From NCBI GenBank assembly GCA_028290405.1, contig JAQGJX010000091.1, forward strand, positions 1 to 46,385: a stretch of 46,385 nucleotides of DNA, in the 5' to 3' direction. The translations under genes and the position numbers were made by a program. Each line of letters opens with the position of its first letter. Position 1 is the first letter of the stretch. Positions 8,007 through 16,020 of the stretch are shown here, piece after piece. The notes under the pieces were generated by a model. That model searched no databases, had not been told where the DNA came from, and saw only the letters and a list, made by a program, of their open reading frames with translations. Source of the stretch: Hyphomicrobiales bacterium. Its GTDB lineage: Bacteria; Pseudomonadota; Alphaproteobacteria; Rhizobiales; Beijerinckiaceae.

Positions 8007-9029
8007 ATGTCGGCTCACCTGTCGCAGGATGCGCGCTGGCGCCTGTTCGAGACCATGCTGCTGATGCGGCGGTTCGAAGAATCCGTCGCCAAGATGAACG
8101 TGGAAAAGCATTTCACGGGCCATTACCATCTCTACATCGGCCAGGAGGCGACGGGCGCGCCAGCAATTTCCCTGCTGGGGCCCAAGGACAGCCTGTCCAC
8201 CACGCACCGCAATCACGGCCACGTCATCGCCCGCGGGGCTGATCCCGGCGGGGCGCTGGCGGAGATCATGGGCCGCGCCACGGGCCTGTCGGGCGGTCGC
8301 GGCGGCACCATTCATCTTACGGACGCTTCGCTGGGCTTCCTCTCCACGTCCGGCGTCGTCGGCGGGTCCATCAGCCTCGGGGTGGGCGGCGCGTTCGCCC
8401 GCAAGCATCGCAAGGACGGCTCGATCCATCTGGCTCTGTTCGGCGACAGCGCGCTGGAGGAAGGCGTGGCGTTCGAATCCCTCAACATCGCTTCGCTGTG
8501 GAAGCTCCCCATCGTGTTCCTGTGCGAGAACAACAGCGCGGATTCGTGGGATCGCTCACGAGGCGGCTACACAACGCTGACCCACGCCGCCAACGATCTG
8601 CGCAGCATCCCCGGCGCGCTCGGCATCCCCTCGCGCCGCGTCGACGGCTGCGACGTGGAGGACGTTCACGAGGCCATGGCGGAGGCCGTGGAGGCTTGCC
8701 GGGCCGGCAAGGGGCCCATGTTCATCGAGGCGATGACGCGGCGCTGGGCGGGCAGCGCGCCCCTGTGGCCGGAGCTTTCCACCGGCGTCACGGACCTGCG
8801 CATGGCCACGGGCGAAGCGGCGATCGAGGGCGAGCATAGCGCGTGGTACGCGCAGAACGATCCGGTGCTGAAGCTCGCGCGCGAACTCCTGGGCGAGGGC
8901 GCGGGCGCCAGGGAGCGCATCTTCGCCATCGACGCGCAGGTGACCGCGCGCATGCAGGCGGCCGAGCGCTTCGCCATCGACTCCCCCATGCCCGCGCCGG
9001 AAACGGCCCTTCAACACGTATTCGCCTGA
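8007..9029 (+). CDS. thiamine-diphosphate dehydrogenase E1 alpha subunit (second, diverged pair)
   Basis: 340-residue E1 alpha paralogue. The fold-specific features are kept (THRNHGH near 66-72, GGRGGTIHL near 97-104, LCENN ending at 176), but the metal-binding GDG is GDS at 146-148, and the residues after ENN (SADSWDRSRGG) differ from the usual aromatic-rich segment. GGAGGAGAC precedes the ATG at 8007 and decides the start; an upstream ATG at 7974 has no ribosome site. It lies 33 bases after the first E1 beta and 9 bases before the second E1 beta. Probably a dehydrogenase or lyase with a different substrate from the first pair, or a partly altered active site. Confidence 0.9.
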   Translation: MSAHLSQDARWRLFETMLLMRRFEESVAKMNVEKHFTGHYHLYIGQEATGAPAISLLGPKDSLSTTHRNHGHVIARGADPGGALAEIMGRATGLSGGRGGTIHLTDASLGFLSTSGVVGGSISLGVGGAFARKHRKDGSIHLALFGDSALEEGVAFESLNIASLWKLPIVFLCENNSADSWDRSRGGYTTLTHAANDLRSIPGALGIPSRRVDGCDVEDVHEAMAEAVEACRAGKGPMFIEAMTRRWAGSAPLWPELSTGVTDLRMATGEAAIEGEHSAWYAQNDPVLKLARELLGEGAGARERIFAIDAQVTARMQAAERFAIDSPMPAPETALQHVFA

Positions 9030-9038
9030 GGCGCCGCC

Positions 9039-10007
9039 ATGACGAAGATGAGTCACGCTGAAGCCCTTGTCACCGCCATCCTGGATTCGATGGCCGCCGA
9101 CGCGGACGTCGTGCTGCTCGGCCGCCCGCTGGGCCTTGGCCCCCAGCGCATGCTGATGAGCCGCCTGACCGACAGGTTCGAGGACCGCGTCTACGATCCG
9201 CCAGTGTGCGAGGCCGGCAACGCCGCGCTTGGCGTGGGCGCCGCCATGGCGGGCATACGCCCGTTCGTGGATCTGTCCACGGGCAGCTTCTCGTTCCTCG
9301 CGTTCTCGCAGATCATCAACGAGGCCGCGGTTTCCAACTACATGACCGCGGGCAAGATTCCCGTGCCGGTCACCTTCCACTGCCTTGAGGGCGTGCGCGG
9401 CGGCGGCGCTCCGCAGCACAGCCAGAACATCCACGCCTTCGTGTGGAACACGGCGGGCCTCGAAATCCTCGCGCCCTCGTGCCCGGCCGACATGTACGGC
9501 CTCACCCGCGCGGCGCTCGCCAGCAACAACCCGACCTTCATCATGAACCACGCCAAGCTGATGGCAGTGGAAGGCGACGTGCCGGACGACCGGGCCGCCA
9601 TTCCCATCGGCAAGGCCGACATCAAGCGGCGCGGCAAGGACGTCACCATCGTGGCTCTGTCGCTGATGGTGGGCCTCGCGTTGCAGGCCGCCGAGGAGCT
9701 GGCGAAGGAGGGAATCGACGTCGAGGTGGTCGATCCGCGCACGCTGGCGCCGCTGGACGAGGAGACGATCCTCGCGTCGGTCGCCCGCACGGGGCGCCTT
9801 GTGGTGGTGGACGAAACCAACATGCAGGGCAGCATCGCGTCCGGCATCGCCGGCATGGTGGCCGAGCGCGGCTTCCGCAGCCTGAAGGCGGCGGTGCAGC
9901 GCGTCGCGCGGCCCGATACGCCGGTGCCCTTCAGCGCCCCCATGGAGGCGTTCCTGTTGCCGACCCACGAAACCATCATGGCTGCGGTCAAGCGCACGCT
10001 TGTTTGA
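9039..10007 (+). CDS. thiamine-diphosphate dehydrogenase E1 beta subunit (second, diverged pair)
   Basis: 322-residue E1 beta paralogue with both transketolase domains. The catalytic glutamate is retained in PPVCE (Glu58) and QHSQ is retained at 126-129. However, the GEDVG motif of normal beta subunits reads GRPLG at 28-32, and NQAAKxRYM reads NEAAVSNYM at 94-102. With the GDS change in its alpha partner, this supports a separate subfamily rather than a recent duplication. Translation start at 9039 has only a weak ribosome site (GAGGCG). Confidence 0.9.
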   Translation: MTKMSHAEALVTAILDSMAADADVVLLGRPLGLGPQRMLMSRLTDRFEDRVYDPPVCEAGNAALGVGAAMAGIRPFVDLSTGSFSFLAFSQIINEAAVSNYMTAGKIPVPVTFHCLEGVRGGGAPQHSQNIHAFVWNTAGLEILAPSCPADMYGLTRAALASNNPTFIMNHAKLMAVEGDVPDDRAAIPIGKADIKRRGKDVTIVALSLMVGLALQAAEELAKEGIDVEVVDPRTLAPLDEETILASVARTGRLVVVDETNMQGSIASGIAGMVAERGFRSLKAAVQRVARPDTPVPFSAPMEAFLLPTHETIMAAVKRTLV

Positions 10008-10020
10008 ACGGAGAGGGACG

Positions 10021-11256
10021 ATGCCCGATTGCGCGCAGCTCTTCTGCTGGCATTTCATGTCCTATCCCTACCTGCCGGACGATTTCGACCAGTCGCACGA
10101 AACCGGCTGGATCACCGTGCCGAACACGCTGTGGGACAAGCAGCGCAGCCGCGGCCTGCTGAACGAATACATCGACCAGCTTTCCTATGCGGACGATCTT
10201 GGCTTCGACGGCATGGTGCTGAACGAGCACCACCAGAACGTCTACGGGCTCATGCCGTCGCCCAACATCATCGCGGCGGCGCTCACCCAGCGGTCCACGC
10301 GCGGCAAGATCATCGTGCTGGCCAATCTCCTTCCGCTGCACGGCAATCCGCTGCGCGTGGCCGAGGAGTACGCGATGCTCGACAACATGTCGGACGGGCG
10401 CATCGTGGCGGGCTTCGCGCCCGGCGCAGGGCAGGAGACGTTCAACTACGACACGCCCGCCGCCACCCAGCGCGAACAGTTCTGGGAGGCGGTGGAGCTG
10501 ATCCACCAGGCGTGGACGAAGCCTGGCCCGTTTCCCTTCGAGGGCAAGCACTATCCGCTGCGCTACGTGAACCCCTGGCCGCAGCCGACCCAGACGCCGC
10601 ATCCGCCCATCTGGATTCCCGGTTCGCGCTCGCTTGAGACGCAGCACCAGATCGCCAAGCGCGGCTATTGCTACTTCCTGTCGTCGCGCGTCCACGGCGG
10701 CGAGATCGCCAAGGGGCGCGTCCAGTTCACCAAAGTGCTGGAGGAGCACGGGGACGTGTACACGCCGTTCCGCATGGGCATCCTCATGTCTGTGTACGTC
10801 TCTGAAACCGACGAGCAGGCGCGCGAGGAATCGCAGGAAGGCATCTGGTACTTCCTGAAGAACTGCCTCAAGGGCCATCTGCGCAAGGAGGGCCGCTCGA
10901 TGACCGGGGGCGCCGGCGTGCCGAACATGAGCGTCGAGGATTACCGCCGCTATCTCGAGCATTCCACGCCGGACGCCGACATGCTGGGCGACGTGGCGGA
11001 CTGGGACGACCTGCAACGCACGCAATCCATCATCGTCGGCAGCCCCGAAACGGTGGCGGACGCGATGGACAAGATCATCGAGCAATCGCTGGTCGGGAAC
11101 CTGCTCATCCAGTTCCACATCGGCAACATGAAGCCGGAGCTGGCGCGCAAGAGCATGCGGCTGTTCGCCGAGCACGTGGCGCCGCGCGTCAAGGCGCGCT
11201 CGGCGGAGGTCTTCGCGCGCGAGTTTAAGGGCCTAGCAGAAGCGCCTGCGCAATAG
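10021..11256 (+). CDS. LLM-class (bacterial luciferase-like) flavin-dependent oxidoreductase 1
   Basis: 411-residue TIM-barrel flavoprotein of the luciferase-like monooxygenase superfamily. Recognisable are the beta-alpha start through LGFDGMVLNEHH near 61-72, VAEEYAMLDNMSDGRIVAGFAPG near 115-140 and WIPGSRS near 199. Such enzymes use reduced FMN from a separate reductase or F420. GGAGAGGG before the ATG at 10021 decides the start. It follows the second E1 beta by 13 bases, so it belongs to the same operon and may oxidise the product or precursor of the dehydrogenases. No flavin reductase gene is visible in the window. Confidence 0.9.
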   Translation: MPDCAQLFCWHFMSYPYLPDDFDQSHETGWITVPNTLWDKQRSRGLLNEYIDQLSYADDLGFDGMVLNEHHQNVYGLMPSPNIIAAALTQRSTRGKIIVLANLLPLHGNPLRVAEEYAMLDNMSDGRIVAGFAPGAGQETFNYDTPAATQREQFWEAVELIHQAWTKPGPFPFEGKHYPLRYVNPWPQPTQTPHPPIWIPGSRSLETQHQIAKRGYCYFLSSRVHGGEIAKGRVQFTKVLEEHGDVYTPFRMGILMSVYVSETDEQAREESQEGIWYFLKNCLKGHLRKEGRSMTGGAGVPNMSVEDYRRYLEHSTPDADMLGDVADWDDLQRTQSIIVGSPETVADAMDKIIEQSLVGNLLIQFHIGNMKPELARKSMRLFAEHVAPRVKARSAEVFAREFKGLAEAPAQ

Positions 11257-11277
11257 GCCCGCAACGGGAGAACGACA

Positions 11278-12312
11278 ATGAACGTCACCCTCAGGGCCGT
11301 CCGGATGGCGTGGGGCGCAGCCGCGTTGCTCGTGGCAGGCTCCGGCGCTCACGCGCAGTCTCCGGCGGAGTTCTACAAGGGTCGCAATGTGTCCCTTGTC
11401 GTCAGCGCCTCGCCGGGCGGCGGATACGATTCCGTGGCCCGCGTGGTCGCGCGCCATCTGGGGCGCCACATTCCAGGCAACCCAACGATCGTCGTCAACA
11501 ATATGCCGGGCGCGGGCGGCGTGCGGGCGCCGAACCATCTTTACTCCGTGGCGGAGAAGGACGGCTCGGTCATAGGGCTGATGCAGAACACCGTTCCTTT
11601 CGAGCCGCTGGTGGGCAACACGGCGGCGATGTTTGATCCACGCAAGTTCGGCTGGCTCGGCTCGCCGAGCCACGAGACGGGCGTTCTCATGGTCTGGCGC
11701 ACCTCCCCGGCGCGGAGCATCGAGGAGTTGCAGACGACGCAGATTACAGTGGGCGTGGAGGCGCTAGCGTCCACCCCGGCCTTCAGTGCGCGCCTGCTCA
11801 TCAACACCCTGGGCCTTAAGCTGCGGCTGGTGCCCGGCTATCCCGGCTCCTCCTCGGCCCTGCTCGCCATGGAGCGGGGAGAGGTGGACGCGTTCCCTAA
11901 TTTCTACAGTTCGCTGATGCAGACCCGGCCCACATGGATCGCCGAAGGCAAGACGACGATCGCCGTGCAATGGGGGCCGAGCCGCGAGGCCGCGCTGGGG
12001 AACGTGCCCTACCTTTCAGACATCGTGACCGAGCCGCGCAAGAAAGCGCTGGTCGAGGCGGCCTCCGCGCCGCTTGCGCTCGGGCGCCCGTTCATGACCC
12101 CGCCGGACCTGCCGCCCGAGCGGCTGGCGGCCCTTCAGCAGGCCATGAGCGCGACGTTCGTGGACCCTGTTTTTGCCGAGGACGCGAGGAAAATTGGCCT
12201 CGCGGACCTTGCGCCGCGCACAGGCGAGGACCTCGCGCGCATCGTCGAGCAGGTTTACCGAGCCGCCCCCGAGGTTATTGAACAATTGAAGAGTCTCGCC
12301 ACCGGCCAATAG
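11278..12312 (+). CDS. Bug-family periplasmic receptor (tripartite tricarboxylate transporter type), orphan
   Basis: 344-residue exported receptor. Signal peptide MNVTLRAVRMAWGAAALLVAGSGAHAQ with an AHA/AQA-like cut near 27, then YKGRNVSLVVSASPGGGYDSVARVVARHL, the family's carboxylate-binding first loop, and VNNMPGAGG near 76. The canonical FPPGG-type turn reads SASPGGGYD. No TctA/TctB genes flank it; the nearest permeases (16021-17988) are on the other strand with their own receptor. It may share those permeases, or act as a sensor, as many orphan Bug proteins are thought to. Located between two LLM genes in the E1 operon. Confidence 0.9.
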   Translation: MNVTLRAVRMAWGAAALLVAGSGAHAQSPAEFYKGRNVSLVVSASPGGGYDSVARVVARHLGRHIPGNPTIVVNNMPGAGGVRAPNHLYSVAEKDGSVIGLMQNTVPFEPLVGNTAAMFDPRKFGWLGSPSHETGVLMVWRTSPARSIEELQTTQITVGVEALASTPAFSARLLINTLGLKLRLVPGYPGSSSALLAMERGEVDAFPNFYSSLMQTRPTWIAEGKTTIAVQWGPSREAALGNVPYLSDIVTEPRKKALVEAASAPLALGRPFMTPPDLPPERLAALQQAMSATFVDPVFAEDARKIGLADLAPRTGEDLARIVEQVYRAAPEVIEQLKSLATGQ

Positions 12313-12437
12313 ATCGCGTTTTTCGAACAGGCGGGCATGTGCGCAACCGCCAAAAAATGTGTAACGTCGGCCCCAGCGCGCCTTGAGGCGCCACGGAATC
12401 GCGTTCCACAGTGAACGGAAGGGTAGAGGAAACGACG

Positions 12438-13520
12438 ATGAAATTCGGCTATTTCACGCTCAGCGACAATCGATATCCGGACAATGGACGCTCAGCCGAG
12501 CAATTCCTGCTGGATATCCGGGAGCAGGCCGTGCTGGCCGAAAAGCTTGGGCTGAACTCCGCCTGGATCGGCGAACATCATTTCAACCGGCGCGGCTGCG
12601 TCTCCGTGCCCGCCGTCGTGCTGGCGCACGTCGCGGCCGCCACGACCAAGATCAGGCTTGGGCCGGCGGTGGTCGTGCTGCCGATCCATCACCCCATCCA
12701 CGTGGCCGAGGAATGGGCGACGCTCGACCAGCTTTCTGGCGGCCGCGTCGATTTCTCCGCCGGGCGCGGATACGATTCCCACGAGTTCACGCCGTTCGGG
12801 GCGGACTTCCAGAAAGCCGGCGAGCACTTCGCCGAGGGTGTCGACGTGCTCATGAAGTGCTGGAACGAGAAAGGGCCGTTCGACTACAACGGCCAGTTCT
12901 ACCAGTTCCAGGACGTGGAGGTCCTGCCCAAGCCGCTCCAGAAGGACTTCCGCCCCTACATGGCGTCCTTCTCCACCTATTCGATGGAGCTGGCGGCCGA
13001 TTACGACTGGAACCTGCTGCTGGCGCCCTTCGCGGCCACCATCCTGTTCGGCAGCCTCGCCAACGCCGTGCAGGCGTATCGCGACATCTGCGTGCGCAAG
13101 AACAAGCCGGTTCGCAAGGTGAAGTGCAGCTACTTCATCCACATCGGCGACGCCGCCAACCAGCGCGAGGTCGCGCTGGACCGCATGGTCAACTACATCA
13201 CCATGGCGGGGCTGCGGAAGACCATGAGCCAGGGCGGCACGGGCCCGCTGCCTCCCACGCTGCAATATTTCAAGCAGATCGGCGCTCGCCTCAACGATCC
13301 CAAGAAAGAGGATTTCGACGACGGCACGCTGCTGTTCGGCTCGCCGCAGCAGATCATCGAAAGCCTGCGCAAGGTCGAGGCCATCGGGATCGACGAAGTG
13401 ATCCTCTACTTCAACTTCGGCAACGTGCCGGACGCCTTCGTCCGCGAGCAGATGCACACGTTCGTGGAGGAAATCGCGCCTGCGTTCGCGCAAACGACGA
13501 TGCAGGTCGAGCCCGCTTAA
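12438..13520 (+). CDS. LLM-class flavin-dependent oxidoreductase 2
   Basis: 360-residue luciferase-like protein starting MKFGYFTLSDN, with LGLNSAWIGEHHF near 42-54, VLPIHHPIHVAEEWATLDQLSGGRVDF near 84-110 and RGYDSHEF near 113-120. It is from a different subgroup than the LLM protein at 10021 (bacterial-luciferase alpha-like N-terminus). AGAGGAAACG precedes the ATG at 12438; an ATG at 12411 lies upstream without a site. It is the last gene of the plus-strand run and is followed by a strong hairpin. The 125-base gap before it contains a TGCGCA palindrome (12340-12345), so it may have its own promoter. Confidence 0.9.
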   Translation: MKFGYFTLSDNRYPDNGRSAEQFLLDIREQAVLAEKLGLNSAWIGEHHFNRRGCVSVPAVVLAHVAAATTKIRLGPAVVVLPIHHPIHVAEEWATLDQLSGGRVDFSAGRGYDSHEFTPFGADFQKAGEHFAEGVDVLMKCWNEKGPFDYNGQFYQFQDVEVLPKPLQKDFRPYMASFSTYSMELAADYDWNLLLAPFAATILFGSLANAVQAYRDICVRKNKPVRKVKCSYFIHIGDAANQREVALDRMVNYITMAGLRKTMSQGGTGPLPPTLQYFKQIGARLNDPKKEDFDDGTLLFGSPQQIIESLRKVEAIGIDEVILYFNFGNVPDAFVREQMHTFVEEIAPAFAQTTMQVEPA

Positions 13521-13537
13521 AATCCGGTCCGCACAAA

Positions 13538-13560
13538 CTCCCTCCCCTCAGGGGAGGGAG
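13538..13560. terminator. perfect 10-bp hairpin between convergent genes
   Basis: CTCCCTCCCC and GGGGAGGGAG form a perfect 10-base-pair stem with a TCA loop. It lies 17 bases after the stop of the LLM gene and 13 bases before the end of the opposing receptor-channel gene, the right place for a bidirectional terminator. There is no T tract on either side, so a REP-type repeat is an alternative. Confidence 0.6.
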
Positions 13561-13573
13561 CGTCGCGCAAGCC

Positions 13574-14674
13574 TTAACGGGCCCCGAACCACCTGTCGTA
13601 AATGCGCTGGTACGTGCCGTCCTCGCGCATTTTCAGCAGCGCGACGTTGGTCTCCAGCCGCAGGGCGCTCCCGCGGGGGAACACGATGCCGTAATCCTCC
13701 TTGCGGAAGGGCGCGCCCACGGTGGTGACGCGGCCCTTGCCGTCGTTGGCGGCGTAATAGAGCAGCACCGGGCTGTCGAAGACCACTGCGTCCACGCTCT
13801 TGGCGAGCAGCGCTTCGTAGGCCTCGCTGATCTGGCCGACCTCCGTCACCTGAGCCTGAAGGTCGCGCACCGCCCCCGCCGCTGTGCTCCCGCGCGTGAC
13901 GGCGACCTTGCGGCCCGAGAGATCGTCCGGGCTGTTGATGCCGCCCCCGATCTGCTGCACCGTCAGCGTCGCGGCCAATTGCGCCGTGTAGAGCGCCACG
14001 AAGACGAGGCCGGTGAACATCCACAGGATCCCAAGAACGCGCCCCACCCAGTGCCTGGGGCCTTCCTCGGCCTGCGTCGCCAGCGTGCCTGCGGCCCAGT
14101 ACAGGGCGTAGAATATGCCCGGGATGTAGGCCGGGGTCGGAATGATCCCGTTCTTATGGCCGCGTTCGAAGAACCACATCAGGTGCGCCGGCACGACGAT
14201 CAGCATCACCGCGATGCCAAGCCACGCGAGCGACGTCCACGAGAACAGCAGGCTCATGAGGTCGCGCAGGGGGCTGCTTTCGCCGTCCTTGCCTTGTCCG
14301 CGCACCATGATCTGCAGGCCCGCGTTCATGATCGGCTGCGAGAAATCGAATTCCGCTTCGCGCGCCGACGTGATCGAGATCGCCGCGACGCCCAGGTTCG
14401 ACTGGCTGCTGCGCACGTCTTCCAGCAGGGCGCGCACGTCCGGTTGCACGCGGTAGACGGTCTTCAGGTTCAGCCGCGCGGAAATCTCGTTCCACAGGTC
14501 GATGCTGAACCCGGTGAGCGCTCCCTCCCGCTCCACCACCATGGGCGGCAGCACGCGGGTCGCGACGGTGACCTCGCGCTGCGCGGGCGTCCCCTGCGCG
14601 GCGGCAGGGCCGCAGACCGCAAGCGCCAGCAAAAGCGCCGACAGCAGGCGCATCGCTCCGAATCGCAACATCAA
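13574..14674 (-). CDS. GluR0-like ligand-gated ion channel / receptor with extracellular amino-acid-type binding domain
   Basis: 366-residue protein with the layout of prokaryotic ionotropic glutamate receptors. Order: signal peptide (1-27, ends AAAQ), first lobe of a periplasmic binding domain (33-125, with TSAREAEFDFS whose Arg105 is the expected carboxylate clamp), transmembrane helix 1 (about 143-168), re-entrant pore segment (182-207, IPGIFYALYWAAGTLATQ), transmembrane helix 3 (about 211-237, containing LYTAQLAATLTV like the SYTANLAAF signature of animal receptors), then the second lobe (243-366, with VFDSPVLLYYA). The potassium-filter TVGYG is replaced by GTLATQ. Start ATG has GAGGGTGG upstream. 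Monocistronic, convergent with the LLM gene. Family known; ion selectivity and ligand unknown. Confidence 0.85.
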   Translation of the reverse strand: MMLRFGAMRLLSALLLALAVCGPAAAQGTPAQREVTVATRVLPPMVVEREGALTGFSIDLWNEISARLNLKTVYRVQPDVRALLEDVRSSQSNLGVAAISITSAREAEFDFSQPIMNAGLQIMVRGQGKDGESSPLRDLMSLLFSWTSLAWLGIAVMLIVVPAHLMWFFERGHKNGIIPTPAYIPGIFYALYWAAGTLATQAEEGPRHWVGRVLGILWMFTGLVFVALYTAQLAATLTVQQIGGGINSPDDLSGRKVAVTRGSTAAGAVRDLQAQVTEVGQISEAYEALLAKSVDAVVFDSPVLLYYAANDGKGRVTTVGAPFRKEDYGIVFPRGSALRLETNVALLKMREDGTYQRIYDRWFGAR

Positions 14675-14700
14675 GCCACCCTCTCACTTCGAGCTTGACC

Positions 14701-14729
14701 GCCATAGCATTCCGGATGAGACGCGCCAA
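14701..14729 (-). promoter_or_regulatory. candidate promoter for the GluR0-like gene
   Basis: On the minus strand TTGGCG (14729-14724), a 17-base spacer and TATGGC (14706-14701) give a fair -35/-10 pair about 27 bases before the start codon at 14674. It lies in the 86-base gap after the exodeoxyribonuclease gene. Confidence 0.35.
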
Positions 14730-14760
14730 TGACAACCGCCGGCGCAAGCGCGATGGACTT

Positions 14761-15555
14761 TCAGCCCTTCAGCTCAATCCACGCGGGCGCATGGTCGCTG
14801 GCGCCCTCGCGGCCGCGCACCTGCTTGTCCACGCCCCCGGCGACCAGCCTGCCGGCGAGGTCCCGGCTGAGCAGCAGATGGTCGATCCGCAGCCCCGCGT
14901 CCCGCCGCCAGCGGTCGCGCTTGTAGTCCCAGAACGTGTAGGGCGGATGATCCGGGTGGAGCCGGCGCAGCGCGTCCGTCCAGCCCTGGTCGAGAAGCCT
15001 GCGGTAGGCGGCGCGGCTTCGCGGCTGCAACAGCGCGTCGTTCGTCCAGGAGGTGGTGGGGTAGATGTCGGCGTCCGTGGGCACGACGTTGTAATCGCCC
15101 GCCAGAACCACCGGCGCGCCGGACGCCAGCAGCGTCTTGGCGTGCGCCGCGAGCCGTTTGAACCAGCGCAGCTTGTAGTCGAACTTGGGGCCCGGCTGCG
15201 GATTGCCGTTCGGCAGGTAGAGGCAGCCGATCAGCAGGCCGTTGACGGCGGCCTCCACGTAGCGCGCCTGCGCGTCGTCCGGCTCCCCGGGCAGGCGGGC
15301 GCGGGTCAGGATCGGCTCCGCGCCGCGCGACAGGATCGCGACGCCGTTCCACGTCTTCTGCCCGCGCCACACGGCCCCGTACCCGGCCTCGCTCAATTCC
15401 CGCGCCGGGAACCGCTCGTCCTCCGCCTTCAACTCCTGCAGGCACACGATGTCCGGCCGAGCCTCGCCCAACCATTCAAGCAGATTGGGCAAGCGCTTGT
15501 TGACGTTGTTGATATTGAACGTCGCGATCCGGGTGCGTTTCGCGCGCGCCGCCAT
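14761..15555 (-). CDS. xth: exodeoxyribonuclease III (AP endonuclease)
   Basis: 264-residue member of the endonuclease/exonuclease/phosphatase family, the major repair enzyme that cuts 5' to abasic sites and degrades DNA from 3' ends. Motifs in order: RIATFNINNV (9-18, metal-site Asn), CLQELKAED (38-46, catalytic Glu), YLPNGNP, VLAGDYNVVPTDADIY (Asp/Asn pair), LRIDHLLLS and GASDHAPAWIEL at the end (catalytic Asp-His). All catalytic residues are present and length is typical. The ribosome site before the ATG at 15555 is weak. This housekeeping gene interrupts the catabolic genes. Confidence 0.95.
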   Translation of the reverse strand: MAARAKRTRIATFNINNVNKRLPNLLEWLGEARPDIVCLQELKAEDERFPARELSEAGYGAVWRGQKTWNGVAILSRGAEPILTRARLPGEPDDAQARYVEAAVNGLLIGCLYLPNGNPQPGPKFDYKLRWFKRLAAHAKTLLASGAPVVLAGDYNVVPTDADIYPTTSWTNDALLQPRSRAAYRRLLDQGWTDALRRLHPDHPPYTFWDYKRDRWRRDAGLRIDHLLLSRDLAGRLVAGGVDKQVRGREGASDHAPAWIELKG

Positions 15556-15648
15556 GCAAGTCAGCCGCGCCTCGCCCAGAGCCCGGCGCGCGGGCGGTTC
15601 GCGCCGGTGCGCGCAGGGCGGGTCCGATGGGCCATCGCCGGGGCTCCC

Positions 15649-15942
15649 TCAGTGCTTCTCGTTCTCAGGACCCATCTTCTGGGGCTTGTGGCCGCCCTGC
15701 GTCTGATGGTTGTGTTTGTTGTGCTCGCGGCTTTCCTGATTGCGTCCGCTATGGCCGCGCGACAGGTCGCCGCCGGCTTCGCTCCGCTCGGCCCGGCTCC
15801 CGGCGGGGACGGAGGCGGCCATTTCGGCGTTGGAGCGCGTGGGCTGCGCTTCCGTTTCCTTGGGAACGTCGCTCTTGCCGTGTTGCGCGTCGTTGCGCTC
15901 GAACGTGCGGATCTGCTGCTCGTGAGTCTTGGGTCCGGGCAT
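15649..15942 (-). CDS. small hydrophilic, probably disordered protein
   Basis: 97-residue protein starting MPGPKTHEQQIRTFERNDAQ. It has no cysteine, no hydrophobic segment and is very rich in Gln, His, Asn, Arg, Ser and Glu, ending in a His/Asn/Gln tract (HNKHNHQTQGGHKPQ). GGAGGGG lies 3 bases before the ATG at 15942; an upstream ATG at 15954 overlaps this ribosome site and is less likely. It precedes the exodeoxyribonuclease gene on the same strand by 93 bases. I do not recognise a named family; composition resembles small stress-associated disordered proteins common in alphaproteobacteria. Confidence 0.65.
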   Translation of the reverse strand: MPGPKTHEQQIRTFERNDAQHGKSDVPKETEAQPTRSNAEMAASVPAGSRAERSEAGGDLSRGHSGRNQESREHNKHNHQTQGGHKPQKMGPENEKH

Positions 15943-15982
15943 CTTCCCCTCCATGGCGTGTCGCCATTCAACCCCAGAGGCG

Positions 15983-16003
15983 AGCCGCCGTTCCCCGGCG
16001 GCT
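15983..16003 (-). terminator. hairpin downstream of the TctA gene
   Basis: AGCCGCC and GGCGGCT form a 7-bp stem with a 7-base loop, 17 bases beyond the TctA stop on the minus strand. No T tract follows, so this is a weak terminator candidate. Confidence 0.35.
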
Positions 16004-16020
16004 GGCGCAAACGGCGCTCC

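Noticed and set aside
8556-10058. 500-codon antisense open frame over the second E1 pair
   Set aside because: Same effect; both sense genes have full family motifs and ribosome sites.
12383-14698. 771-codon plus-strand frame spanning the LLM gene and the receptor-channel gene
   Set aside because: Crosses a strong hairpin and two recognised genes on opposite strands; composition is Arg/Ala/His-rich without domain signals.
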